DNA from: Lacrimispora sp046972725
Lineage (GTDB): Bacteria; Bacillota; Clostridia; Lachnospirales; Lachnospiraceae
NCBI RefSeq assembly: GCF_046972725.1
Contig: NZ_JBKVXF010000001.1
Location: 682,001-746,000 of the forward strand
Direction of reading: 5' to 3'
DNA: 64,000 nucleotides
Below are positions 17,344 to 24,842 of this stretch, piece after piece. Both the position numbers and the translations under genes were made by a program. The stretch's first letter is position 1, and the number at the start of each line of letters is the position of its first letter. The notes beneath the pieces are model-generated. The model did no database searches, was not told where the DNA came from, and saw nothing but the letters and a program-made list of their open reading frames with translations.

Positions 17344-18510
17344 CTATTCTCCTTTTAATTCTTCCTGAAAGACCTTTTTAATATCCTGCATAAAGGCATG
17401 AAAGGTCCCCTGCGCCATCTTTGCACTTCCGCCGCCCCGGCCGTTTAACCGGCTGTTAACCGTCTTACTGAGCTGGCGCATATCCACGGACCTGCTCCCT
17501 ATGGCATACTGATACATATCCTCTTCTCCAGAGCAGACAAGAACGATGCTCCCTTTGTTCTCTTCATAAAGCATGGTACAAAACTGCCTTAATTCAGCGG
17601 GAGCCAGCCCACTTTCAAAAACCAGGAGAGGTTCCTCTGACACCGGGTATTCCATTACCTTTTTTTCAAAAAGCTCTTTAGACAGCTGGTTGAGCCTGCT
17701 CTCCTTTTTCAAGCCTTCTTCTTTCAGCTTTTCAACCGCTCCCAGAATTTCATCGGATTTTGCTGACAGAAGAACAGAAATCCCAGATACGGAATTTTGC
17801 TTTTTTTGATAATCAAGCAGGGCCATCTTTCCGCACAGCATGGAAATTCTCACTCCGCCTTTATATTTCGTCAGGCCTGTCACCTTTACGATCCCGATCT
17901 CTCCCGTATTTGTTACATGAGTTCCGCAGCAGGCGCATACATCTCCTCCCGGAATCTCAATAATGCGGACCTGGCCGCTTAATTCTTTTTTGCTCCTGTA
18001 ATCCAATACAGATAATTCTTCTTTGGAAGGGCAGGATTCCCGTATGGGGACATTCTCCCATATGATTTTGTTGACCTCTGTTTCTACGGCTTCTATCTGG
18101 TCCCATGAAAGAACTCCGTTAAAATCAACGGTTATCTCATCTTTTCCCATATGAAATCCTACGTTATCAAAGCCATAATGCTTATGTACGATTCCTGACA
18201 GAAGATGTTCTCCCGAATGGTTCTGCATATGGGAGAACCTTCTCTCCCAGTCAATGATTCCAGTTACCGTACTGCCGGCGAAAACCTGCCTGTCCGTTAT
18301 ATGAACAATTTCTTCCGCCTTTTCCCGAACATCAAGGACTGCCGCTTCTCCCAGCCGTCCCATATCTGACGGCTGTCCGCCGCCCTCCGGATAAAAGGCC
18401 GTCCGGTCCAGCACAACTTCATAAAGCCCGTCCTTTCCCGGTCTGCAGTCCAATACCTTAGCTTCAAATGTTTTCACATACGGCTTTTCATAATATAATT
18501 TTTCCATCAT
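17344..18510 (-). CDS. Alanyl-tRNA editing protein, AlaX-L type
   Basis: 388 residues. It deacylates mischarged Ser- or Gly-tRNA(Ala) in trans. The zinc site is visible as HSGEH (in NHSGEHLLSG) and the later CACCGTH. A linker coiled coil and a DHHA1 domain with the glycine-rich GRGGGSAKMAQG follow, which places it with the long AlaX-L form. It lacks the aminoacylation domain of AlaRS. It is the first gene of a two-gene operon with the AI-2E-type permease. Confidence 0.9.
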   Translation of the reverse strand: MMEKLYYEKPYVKTFEAKVLDCRPGKDGLYEVVLDRTAFYPEGGGQPSDMGRLGEAAVLDVREKAEEIVHITDRQVFAGSTVTGIIDWERRFSHMQNHSGEHLLSGIVHKHYGFDNVGFHMGKDEITVDFNGVLSWDQIEAVETEVNKIIWENVPIRESCPSKEELSVLDYRSKKELSGQVRIIEIPGGDVCACCGTHVTNTGEIGIVKVTGLTKYKGGVRISMLCGKMALLDYQKKQNSVSGISVLLSAKSDEILGAVEKLKEEGLKKESRLNQLSKELFEKKVMEYPVSEEPLLVFESGLAPAELRQFCTMLYEENKGSIVLVCSGEEDMYQYAIGSRSVDMRQLSKTVNSRLNGRGGGSAKMAQGTFHAFMQDIKKVFQEELKGE

Positions 18511-18621
18511 TTACTCCTCATTTTCCTGTTGTTACTAATTATACACAACAATTGGATAAGTTCAATCATAACAAATCTAAAATTTTACGAAAAAATGTGG
18601 AAACAGTGGCAAGCTGATATT

Positions 18622-18629
18622 CATACACT
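18622..18629 (+). promoter_or_regulatory. Possible sporulation (sigma-E-like) -10 element
   Basis: CATACACT matches the sigma-E -10 consensus CATACAMT and lies about 33 bases before the ATG of the Cys/Gly-rich gene. No convincing -35 is seen, so the call is tentative. Confidence 0.35.
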
Positions 18630-18662
18630 TACATTGTAAACAAATTATTTGGAGGAACCAAT

Positions 18663-18899
18663 ATGAGTGATCTGGCAGCAACTAACTGTGGATGCGGATG
18701 TGACGGAGGAAATAGTGGATGTGGCAATATTATTTGGCTTATCCTGATCCTTTGCTGCTGCGGCGGTAACGGTTTCGGCGGTAACAGTTGTGGCGGATGT
18801 GGTGGCAATGATGGATGCGGTAGTTGGATTTGGATCATCCTTCTTCTTTGCTGCTGCGGCGGTAACGGTTTTGGTGGCGGAAATAACTTCTGCTGCTAA
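18663..18899 (+). CDS. Tiny Cys/Gly-rich tandem-repeat protein (chorion-like, high cysteine)
   Basis: 78 residues with 17 Cys and many Gly. Two near-identical units each have a Trp/Ile/Leu hydrophobic stretch (NIIWLILIL; SWIWIILLL) followed by CCCGGNGFGG, with a GGCGGNDGCG link. It has a perfect GGAGG site seven bases before ATG and its own terminator, so it is a real gene. Similar proteins in Lachnospiraceae are auto-named chorion class high-cysteine proteins. A coat or membrane peptide of spores is possible but unproven. Confidence 0.75.
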   Translation: MSDLAATNCGCGCDGGNSGCGNIIWLILILCCCGGNGFGGNSCGGCGGNDGCGSWIWIILLLCCCGGNGFGGGNNFCC

Positions 18900-18909
18900 A
18901 CACGAACAT

Positions 18910-18952
18910 AAAATGAGGCCCGGTCCTTTTTCAGGACCGGGCCTCATTTTTA
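18910..18952 (+). terminator. Very strong bidirectional terminator
   Basis: Perfect 18-base stem (18910-18927 with 18933-18950) with a five-base loop; the T-rich end is part of the stem. It is shared by the convergent genes ending at 18899 and 18957. Confidence 0.92.
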
Positions 18953-18956
18953 TCCA

Positions 18957-19106
18957 TCAGCGGCTTTGACCGTTTTCTTTCCCTGGCCTCTGAAAAGGGC
19001 CCTGGCTGTTGCCTCCTTTACCGGTATTCCGGTTCTGTTTCCGATTCATGCATTCATCATCAATTTCATATACAGCATTTCCATCTATAATTAATCGGCT
19101 TCTCAT
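18957..19106 (-). CDS. Small hypothetical protein, 49 residues
   Basis: From ATG 19106 it reads MRSRLIIDGNAVYEIDDECM, followed by a polar Asn/Gly/Gln/Arg tail. I prefer this ATG to the upstream one at 19148 because the upstream one lies inside the promoter palindrome, and AGGAGAG precedes 19106 by ten bases. The compact head and disordered basic tail resemble small conserved clostridial proteins of unknown role. It shares a terminator with the Cys/Gly-rich gene. Confidence 0.55.
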   Translation of the reverse strand: MRSRLIIDGNAVYEIDDECMNRKQNRNTGKGGNSQGPFQRPGKENGQSR

Positions 19107-19129
19107 ATCTATATCACTCTCCTGTAATA

Positions 19130-19158
19130 CTAATATATGCAGCTGCATATATTGTCAA
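19130..19158 (-). promoter_or_regulatory. Promoter with a 20-base perfect palindrome in its spacer
   Basis: Minus strand TTGACA (19158-19153), 17-base spacer, TATTAG (19135-19130). The spacer lies almost wholly within a perfect 20-base palindrome (19133-19152, centre GCAGCTGC). Genes run divergently on each side, so this may be a shared operator. Confidence 0.6.
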
Positions 19159-19182
19159 CAAGAAAAGTAAGGATCTTAAACC

Positions 19183-19743
19183 ATGAATAATAATGAAGAA
19201 AACATCCGCGCAAATGATCTGGACTCCCTCATCGGTGATAACCACCTTCAAATGATGAAGGCTGCCCTGCCTTATATGAACGTTACCCAGCAGCGTTTTA
19301 TATCTACCTTCGTTAAATTCAACGAGCTGCAGCGTACCATAAACCTATTTGAAGAGGGAGAGGTAGCTGCCATGGGAATCTGTTCGGCCGGCAACAGACA
19401 ATCGCCCGACTCCCCTCTTGAAATGCTGAATACCATCAAGCCCTATGCCAATCAGGCGGAGCAGGACCTCATAGATCTTTTCATCAACTTCTTCCAGGGA
19501 TTTAAGCTGGCCGGAGCCTATCAGGAACCGGTTCCCAGTTCTACTGTCCCGGTGCAGGCGCAGGCGCAATCTGATGGACAAAACAAAACCGAAGGGCAGA
19601 ATAAATCCCAGAATACCCGCCGTCAAAATAATCCGCTGGGACGGATGCCTTTTGAACAACTGAAAAATTTCATGCCTCCGGAACAGCAATCCAGGCTTGA
19701 AACCATGCAGCTTATGATGTCTGCCATGCAGCAGATGAATTAA
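19183..19743 (+). CDS. Hypothetical helical protein A of a pair
   Basis: 186 residues with no membrane segment. The first ~115 residues are helical (HLQMMKAALPYMNVTQQRFI; YANQAEQDLIDLFINFFQGF). A Gln/Asn/Ser-rich linker follows, then a C-terminal MPPEQQSRLETMQLMMSAMQ. The C-terminal pattern recurs in the next gene. I do not recognise the family. It lies 26 bases upstream of that gene and is surely co-transcribed with it. Confidence 0.65.
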   Translation: MNNNEENIRANDLDSLIGDNHLQMMKAALPYMNVTQQRFISTFVKFNELQRTINLFEEGEVAAMGICSAGNRQSPDSPLEMLNTIKPYANQAEQDLIDLFINFFQGFKLAGAYQEPVPSSTVPVQAQAQSDGQNKTEGQNKSQNTRRQNNPLGRMPFEQLKNFMPPEQQSRLETMQLMMSAMQQMN

Positions 19744-19769
19744 CCAGAAGAAAGGAAGGAAACAAATCT

Positions 19770-20057
19770 ATGAATTCCAACTGGAAACAAGATCCAAGGC
19801 TCAAAAAAATGAATCCAAAAAAAATCTCCATGCTGACTGAATTTGCCGCCAAAGTAGAATCTACTCCAAAGGACCAGCTTATGACCACCCTTTTATCCTT
19901 AAATGCGGAGGCCAGCCAGAAAGGCATCCAGTTTAACGACGAAGAAACAGACCTGCTTATCTCCATCATGAGCGCCAATATGAGCCCTGCCGAAAAAAGC
20001 CGTCTAGATACCATTCGAATGCTTTCAAAGAATATGATGAGACGCAATAAAAAATAA
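19770..20057 (+). CDS. Hypothetical helical protein B of a pair
   Basis: 95 residues. It is highly charged and helical, ending MSPAEKSRLDTIRMLSKNMM, which resembles the end of the preceding protein (P-x-E-x-x-SRL-[ED]-T-x-x-[LM]). It has a good AGGAAGGAAAC site. The shared tail suggests the two products are paralogous or bind a common partner. The function is unknown. Confidence 0.65.
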   Translation: MNSNWKQDPRLKKMNPKKISMLTEFAAKVESTPKDQLMTTLLSLNAEASQKGIQFNDEETDLLISIMSANMSPAEKSRLDTIRMLSKNMMRRNKK

Positions 20058-20078
20058 TGCAATTGCTGTATTATTTTT
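20050..20078. terminator. AT-rich bidirectional terminator
   Basis: Stem AAAAATAAT/ATTATTTTT spanning the stop codons of both convergent genes. Confidence 0.55.
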
Positions 20079-20697
20079 CAGAACTTGCCTTGCGGATGCG
20101 TTTCTTTAAAAACATCAGCAAGGCGATACCCCCGGCTGCAAGAATGAAAACTCCGATCATGGAGGTGGCAAACCCAACTTTATGCACAATAGCTTCCCAG
20201 TTATTCCCGGCTGCAGCCCCCAGATTTACAAGCAGAAGGTTCCAGAAAAAGGAACCAATGGCCGTGAAAATAATAAAAGCAAATAAGTTCATCCTGGCTG
20301 TACCGGCCGGCAATGAAATCAGACATCTTAAAACAGGAACACATCTGCAGAACAAAACGGAATATTTCCCTTTCTTTTGAAACCAGTCTGCAGATTTATA
20401 GATGTCTTCTTTTTTAAAACCAAGAAGCCTTCCGAGCTTTGTATCAACAAGAGCCGCAAGCCTGTCCTCCGACAGAAACCTGCCGACTCCATAAAGCAAA
20501 AGAGAGCCGATCACAGATAAAACAGTCGCGCCAATAACTACCCCGGTTATGGTCATAGCAGACTGGGCGGTCATTAATCCTGCAAAGGTAAGCACCAGTT
20601 CTGAGGGAATAAAAGGGAAAACATTCTCAAGTATTACAAAAAACATGATTGCAAGATAACCATACTGATTCATTGCCTGTATTATGAATTGATCCAT
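20071..20697 (-). CDS. DedA-family membrane protein
   Basis: 208 residues from ATG 20697 (AAAGG eight bases upstream); the longer frame to 20730 has no ribosome site. It contains the DedA/SNARE-associated signature: ENVFPFIPSELVLTFAG near the N-terminus and FLSEDRLAALVDTKLG, FCRCVPVLRCLISLPAGTARM and ALLMFLKKRIRK later. Members are polytopic and recently linked to lipid-carrier and phospholipid flipping. The exact lipid is not predictable here. Confidence 0.88.
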   Translation of the reverse strand: MDQFIIQAMNQYGYLAIMFFVILENVFPFIPSELVLTFAGLMTAQSAMTITGVVIGATVLSVIGSLLLYGVGRFLSEDRLAALVDTKLGRLLGFKKEDIYKSADWFQKKGKYSVLFCRCVPVLRCLISLPAGTARMNLFAFIIFTAIGSFFWNLLLVNLGAAAGNNWEAIVHKVGFATSMIGVFILAAGGIALLMFLKKRIRKASSEK

Positions 20698-20764
20698 TTT
20701 TAATGCCTTTCTGAATTTATGTAATATCACCAGCAGAATACATACATTTCTTCATACCCGCAAA

Positions 20765-20806
20765 TAAGGACATTAGCAGCCATAGTGACAGGCCATAATG
20801 TCCTTA
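20765..20806 (-). terminator. Hairpin after leuS
   Basis: Perfect 11-base stem TAAGGACATTA/TAATGTCCTTA with a 20-base loop. The minus-strand T-tract is short. Confidence 0.6.
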
Positions 20807-20836
20807 CTTGCCTATTTCAAACGTAAAACTTGATGA

Positions 20837-23251
20837 TTATTTGCAGACGATATTTACGATTCTTCCAGGAACATAAATTTCCTTCACAATCGTTCCTGTT
20901 ATTTTATCAGGAATCAGTTCTTTTCCTGCACGAATGGCATCTTCTTTTGATACATCTGCCGGGAGGGTGACAACTGCTCTTGTTTTTCCATTGACCTGGA
21001 CTGCAATTTCAATCTCATCATCCTTCATGGCTTCCTGGTCACATTCCGGCCACTGGGCATGGAAGACGGAATCTTCTTCCCCAAGCTGGTGCCATAATTC
21101 TTCTCCAACATGAGGCGCAAATGGAGCAAGAAGAATCACAAAGGTCTTAAGCGTTTCCTTATCAATACCTCCTGTCTTCTTTGCAAGCTCAATAAATTTA
21201 TTGTTGTATTCCATAAAGCCGGAAATTACCGTATTCAAATTGAACTGATTAAAACGCTGGTCAATATCAAATATCAGCTTATTGCGCAGACGGATCATCT
21301 CTTTGGTCGCTTCTACATCCTTGCCGCAGCTTTCTGATACCAGGTTCCAGAAACGGTTTAAGAACCGGCTGACGCCTTCGATTCCTCTGTCATCCCATTC
21401 TGCATCAAGTTCCGGCGGCCCTACGAAAAGCTCATACATACGAAGGGAATCACAGCCGTAATCACGGACGAGATCGTCAGGGGAAACCACATTTCCCTTA
21501 GACTTGCTCATTTTGATTCCGTTCTTTCCGGTAATCATTCCCTGGTTGAACAGCTTAACAAACGGTTCGTCAAAATCCACAACTCCGATATCATTTAAAA
21601 ACTTGGTATAGAAACGGGAATACAGAAGGTGAAGCACTGCATGCTCCACGCCGCCGATATACATATCTACCGGAAGATATTTGTCTGCTTTTTCTCTGGA
21701 TACCAGTTCCTTTTCATTATGGCTGTCTACATAGCGCAGAAAATACCAGGAAGAGCCAGCCCACTGGGGCATGGTATTGGTCTCTCTCTTTGCAGGTGCA
21801 CCGCACTGGGGGCAGGTAGTATTTACCCAGTCACTGATGTCCGCAAGAGGGGATTCTCCCGTTCCGGTGGGCTGATAGCTTTCCACCTCCGGCAGCGTCA
21901 AGGGAAGCTGATCTTCCGGAACCGGAACATTGCCGCAGTGAGGACAATGAATGATCGGAATGGGTTCGCCCCAGTAACGCTGTCTGGAAAACACCCAGTC
22001 ACGAAGCTTATAGTTTTCCGTCTTTTTGCCCATCCCCATTTTTTCAATCATGGCAGGTGCTTCTTTTTTAAGAACAGAGGATTCCATGCCATTCCACTCA
22101 CCGGAATTAATCATGATACCGCTTGCATCGGTATAAGCCTCTGTCAGGTGTTCAATTTCTTTCCCATCCTTTGCGATGACCTGGATAATCGGAATGTGGA
22201 ACTTGGTTGCAAATTCAAAGTCTCTGTCATCATGAGCAGGTACACACATAATAGCTCCGGTACCGTAATCGGCCAGAACATAATCAGAAAGCCAGATCGG
22301 TACTTTTGCTCCGTTTAAAGGGTTTATTGCATAGCTTCCGGTAAAAACACCGGTCTTTTCTTTATCCTGAAGGCGGTCTACGTTGGATTTCATGGAAGAA
22401 TCATAAATATATTTATCAACCGCTTCCTTATTCTCCGGGGTTGCAAGGGAGGCCGCAAGGCTGTGCTCCGGCGCAAGGACCATAAAGGTGGCACCATGCA
22501 GGGTATCCGGTCTGGTTGTATAAACTGTAATTACATCGTCTTTGCCGTCTACTTTAAAGTTTACCTCAGCACCATAGGATTTTCCGATCCAGTCCGTCTG
22601 CATCTTCTTCACCTTTTCCGGCCAGTCAAGCTTATCAAGATCGTTTAACAGTCTGTCCGCATATGCAGTGATTTTTAACATCCACTGTCTTAAATTCTTC
22701 TTTGTTACTGCAGTGCCGCAGCGCTCACAGCACCCGTTTACCACTTCTTCGTTGGCTAAACCGGTCTTACAGGAAGGGCACCAGTTAATAGGAAATTCCT
22801 TTTCATAAGCAAGACCCTTTTTAAACATCTGTACAAAGATCCATTGCGTCCATTTGTAAAATTCAGGGTCTGTGGTATTGACTTCCATATCCCAGTCATA
22901 AACAGCGGATATCTCATTGATCTGGCGTTTGATGTTGGATACGTTTTCTGCTGTGGATTTTGCAGGATGAACTCCCATCTTGATGGCATAATTCTCAGCC
23001 GGAAGGCCAAAGGCATCCCAACCCATGGGATGAATCACATAATGGCCTTTTAATATCTGATACCGGCTCCATACATCAGAGATCACATAGCCTCTCCAGT
23101 GTCCTACATGAAGACCGCTTCCTGACGGATATGGAAACATATCCAGACAGTAATATTTTGGTTTCTTTCCATCATTCACATTGATGGGATTCTTTGCCCA
23201 GTTCTCACGCCATTTCTTCTCAATGGCACTGTGGTTATAAGATGCTGCCAT
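20837..23251 (-). CDS. leuS: Leucyl-tRNA synthetase
   Basis: 804 residues, the usual bacterial length. It has the HIGH-type motif PYPSGSGLHVGHWRGY, a zinc knuckle (CPSC and CERC around residues 160-180), the CP1 editing domain with TTRPDTLHGATFMV and the KMSKS loop KMSKSKGNVVSPDD. The C-terminal anticodon-binding domain is complete. ATG has AGGAGG upstream. The gene is preceded by a T-box leader and a structured repeat element, so its expression should rise when uncharged tRNA(Leu) accumulates. Confidence 0.98.
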   Translation of the reverse strand: MAASYNHSAIEKKWRENWAKNPINVNDGKKPKYYCLDMFPYPSGSGLHVGHWRGYVISDVWSRYQILKGHYVIHPMGWDAFGLPAENYAIKMGVHPAKSTAENVSNIKRQINEISAVYDWDMEVNTTDPEFYKWTQWIFVQMFKKGLAYEKEFPINWCPSCKTGLANEEVVNGCCERCGTAVTKKNLRQWMLKITAYADRLLNDLDKLDWPEKVKKMQTDWIGKSYGAEVNFKVDGKDDVITVYTTRPDTLHGATFMVLAPEHSLAASLATPENKEAVDKYIYDSSMKSNVDRLQDKEKTGVFTGSYAINPLNGAKVPIWLSDYVLADYGTGAIMCVPAHDDRDFEFATKFHIPIIQVIAKDGKEIEHLTEAYTDASGIMINSGEWNGMESSVLKKEAPAMIEKMGMGKKTENYKLRDWVFSRQRYWGEPIPIIHCPHCGNVPVPEDQLPLTLPEVESYQPTGTGESPLADISDWVNTTCPQCGAPAKRETNTMPQWAGSSWYFLRYVDSHNEKELVSREKADKYLPVDMYIGGVEHAVLHLLYSRFYTKFLNDIGVVDFDEPFVKLFNQGMITGKNGIKMSKSKGNVVSPDDLVRDYGCDSLRMYELFVGPPELDAEWDDRGIEGVSRFLNRFWNLVSESCGKDVEATKEMIRLRNKLIFDIDQRFNQFNLNTVISGFMEYNNKFIELAKKTGGIDKETLKTFVILLAPFAPHVGEELWHQLGEEDSVFHAQWPECDQEAMKDDEIEIAVQVNGKTRAVVTLPADVSKEDAIRAGKELIPDKITGTIVKEIYVPGRIVNIVCK

Positions 23252-23315
23252 AAAAATTTCCTCCTTTAGAAAGGGATTTCCCTTAATTCAGATGCACACG
23301 GTTAAAACAAGAAAG

Positions 23316-23435
23316 AATCCCGCAAGCGGAATTTCTCCGCCTGCGGCGGGTCGCCTTGGCGACATGAAACCTTACCGCCGCAGTGCGATCCTCCCGGAGG
23401 GTTTTTACCGTATAGGATGAACTCTATCCTATACG
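23316..23435. repeat. Structured intergenic element, copy A (in the leuS leader)
   Basis: Read on the plus strand: a hairpin at 23320-23346 (CCGCAAGCGGA/TCCGCCTGCGG, one mismatch), GTCGCC-tt-GGCGAC (23350-23363), a linker with GTGCGATCCT, and a perfect 10-base hairpin CGTATAGGAT/ATCCTATACG (23409-23435). The last three parts recur with the same spacing and compensatory changes at 32321-32419. Confidence 0.6.
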
Positions 23436-23437
23436 AT

Positions 23438-23745
23438 AAAAAAAGCGCCTCAAGCCATCAAAGGACAGCTATAGAGACGCAGGATCTACCGCGTGGTACC
23501 ACTCTATTTCATACATTGCTCGTATGCTCTCAATCGGATATCAAATTCATATCCGCCCGCTGTAACGGTCAGGTCTCCGGCAATACCTACACAAAAGTCA
23601 TAGACTTCCTTCGGTACGCTACTCATAGGCCAGTTCAGCCGCCTTCCCCAACCGGCTTTCACCAACCGCCGGCTCTCTGCATGTCTCAGACTGCTTACTA
23701 CTCCTAATCACAGTATTTTTGCTAACTGTTAATGTAACATAACTG
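23438..23745 (-). promoter_or_regulatory. T-box leader of leuS
   Basis: The minus strand carries the T-box motif AGAGTGGTACCACGCGG (near 23500-23485) and an antiterminator stem TAGAG/CTCTA. The competing terminator is GCGTCTC/GAGGCGC (23480-23474 with 23451-23445) followed by seven T. Stem I with the AGAGAGCCGGCGGTTGGTG region lies near 23680-23655. The specifier is not certain; CTA near the GTCTATGAC stretch is the best Leu candidate. Confidence 0.85.
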
Positions 23746-23759
23746 GAGAAATGTGTCAA
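23731..23759 (-). promoter_or_regulatory. Promoter of the leuS T-box transcript
   Basis: Minus strand TTGACA (23759-23754), 17-base spacer, TACATT (23736-23731). Confidence 0.7.
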
Positions 23760-23766
23760 CTGCATT

Positions 23767-24684
23767 TTACGAAATCTCCGAAATAACAAAGGTTGCGGCA
23801 GATACCAGGAAAAAGAAGATCATTCCGAAATTTAAAAACAGTACTTTAAATGCGCCCCTTCCCCATGCTTCATAATCTCCCGGCTGAAACACCAGATTCT
23901 TTCTGTTCTGCAGAAACAAAACAATTCCGGCAATCACCGCGCTGAGCATAAGGATTCCGTATACACCAAGCAGCCAGGGCACATTCTGAACCTTTAATCC
24001 CACCATAGAACCAAGGAAATTGATAATCATGTGAAATACTATGGTATAACGAAGTCTGCCCGTCTGTATGTAAATATATGCAAATACAGCACCAATAATA
24101 AAAGCATAAAAAAACTGATAAAAATTCCCGTGGCAAAGGCCGAAAATAAAACCGGAAACAACGATGGCTGCTTTATCACCATAAAGCCTGATTCTGTCAA
24201 TGATCACCTTCCGGAAAATAATCTCCTCACAAATTGGAGCCATCACCACCATTGTGAGAAAAATTGCCCAGCCGCTCAGTCCGTTTAAAATCTGTTCCAC
24301 CGGATTTATCATAGGCTTCCCCTGCAGAGCGGATACCAGCCTCATCAGCATCTGACCGATAACATTCCCAAGGTATAACCCACTGATGCAGACAAGAAAA
24401 CCGGCAAACAGCAATTTACCACTGGTTCTTCTTGCAACGGGTTTGCATATAACAGGCATATCCCGGACAATCAGATACGTAACAATACCACCCACCACGT
24501 AGTTAGCCAGTGATGTGAACAATACATACCAGTCTCCTATGGATACAGTAACATCAATAAAAGACAGTGCTGCAATTAAAGTTCCGATCCCAAGCTGTAA
24601 AACAAGAGTCACAGCCAGAAATGCACCGTAACCGATCCCCACTCTGGTAAATGCCCTCCTTATCATTCTTTTGTCTTCCACCAT
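23767..24684 (-). CDS. CPBP-family intramembrane metalloprotease
   Basis: 305 residues from ATG 24684 (GGAGG seven bases upstream); the longer frame starts before the ribosome site. About eight membrane segments. The abortive-infection/CAAX protease motifs are visible: CEEIIFRKVIIDRI (EExxxR), FGLCHGNFYQ (catalytic His) and HMIINFLG (HxxxN). Bacterial members process peptides or serve in bacteriocin immunity; the target here is unknown. It is a single gene. Confidence 0.88.
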   Translation of the reverse strand: MVEDKRMIRRAFTRVGIGYGAFLAVTLVLQLGIGTLIAALSFIDVTVSIGDWYVLFTSLANYVVGGIVTYLIVRDMPVICKPVARRTSGKLLFAGFLVCISGLYLGNVIGQMLMRLVSALQGKPMINPVEQILNGLSGWAIFLTMVVMAPICEEIIFRKVIIDRIRLYGDKAAIVVSGFIFGLCHGNFYQFFYAFIIGAVFAYIYIQTGRLRYTIVFHMIINFLGSMVGLKVQNVPWLLGVYGILMLSAVIAGIVLFLQNRKNLVFQPGDYEAWGRGAFKVLFLNFGMIFFFLVSAATFVISEIS

Positions 24685-24765
24685 GGTCTTACCTCCTGCC
24701 AATTTGTACCAGTTTATCACAGATTGGATAAAAGCGCAATTCTTCTCCTGCTGCATCCCAATTCA

Positions 24766-24811
24766 ATAAAGCTCCGGCCAGACATCGGATTATGCCTGGC
24801 CGGAGCTTTAT
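24766..24811. terminator. Strong bidirectional-type terminator
   Basis: Perfect 16-base stem ATAAAGCTCCGGCCAG/CTGGCCGGAGCTTTAT. It lies downstream of the EF-G paralogue (minus strand). Confidence 0.85.
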
Positions 24812-24842
24812 CAAAGAATATTATTTACAATTATATATAATT

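Noticed and set aside
18629..18947. Minus-strand frames opposite the Cys/Gly-rich gene
   Set aside because: Low-complexity shadows of the plus-strand repeat codons. The plus strand has the ribosome site and terminator.
23411..23435. Perfect hairpin as an ordinary leuS terminator
   Set aside because: It lies upstream of leuS, past the T-box terminator, without a proper T-tract on the minus strand. A similar hairpin recurs in copy B, so it is treated as part of a repeat element.
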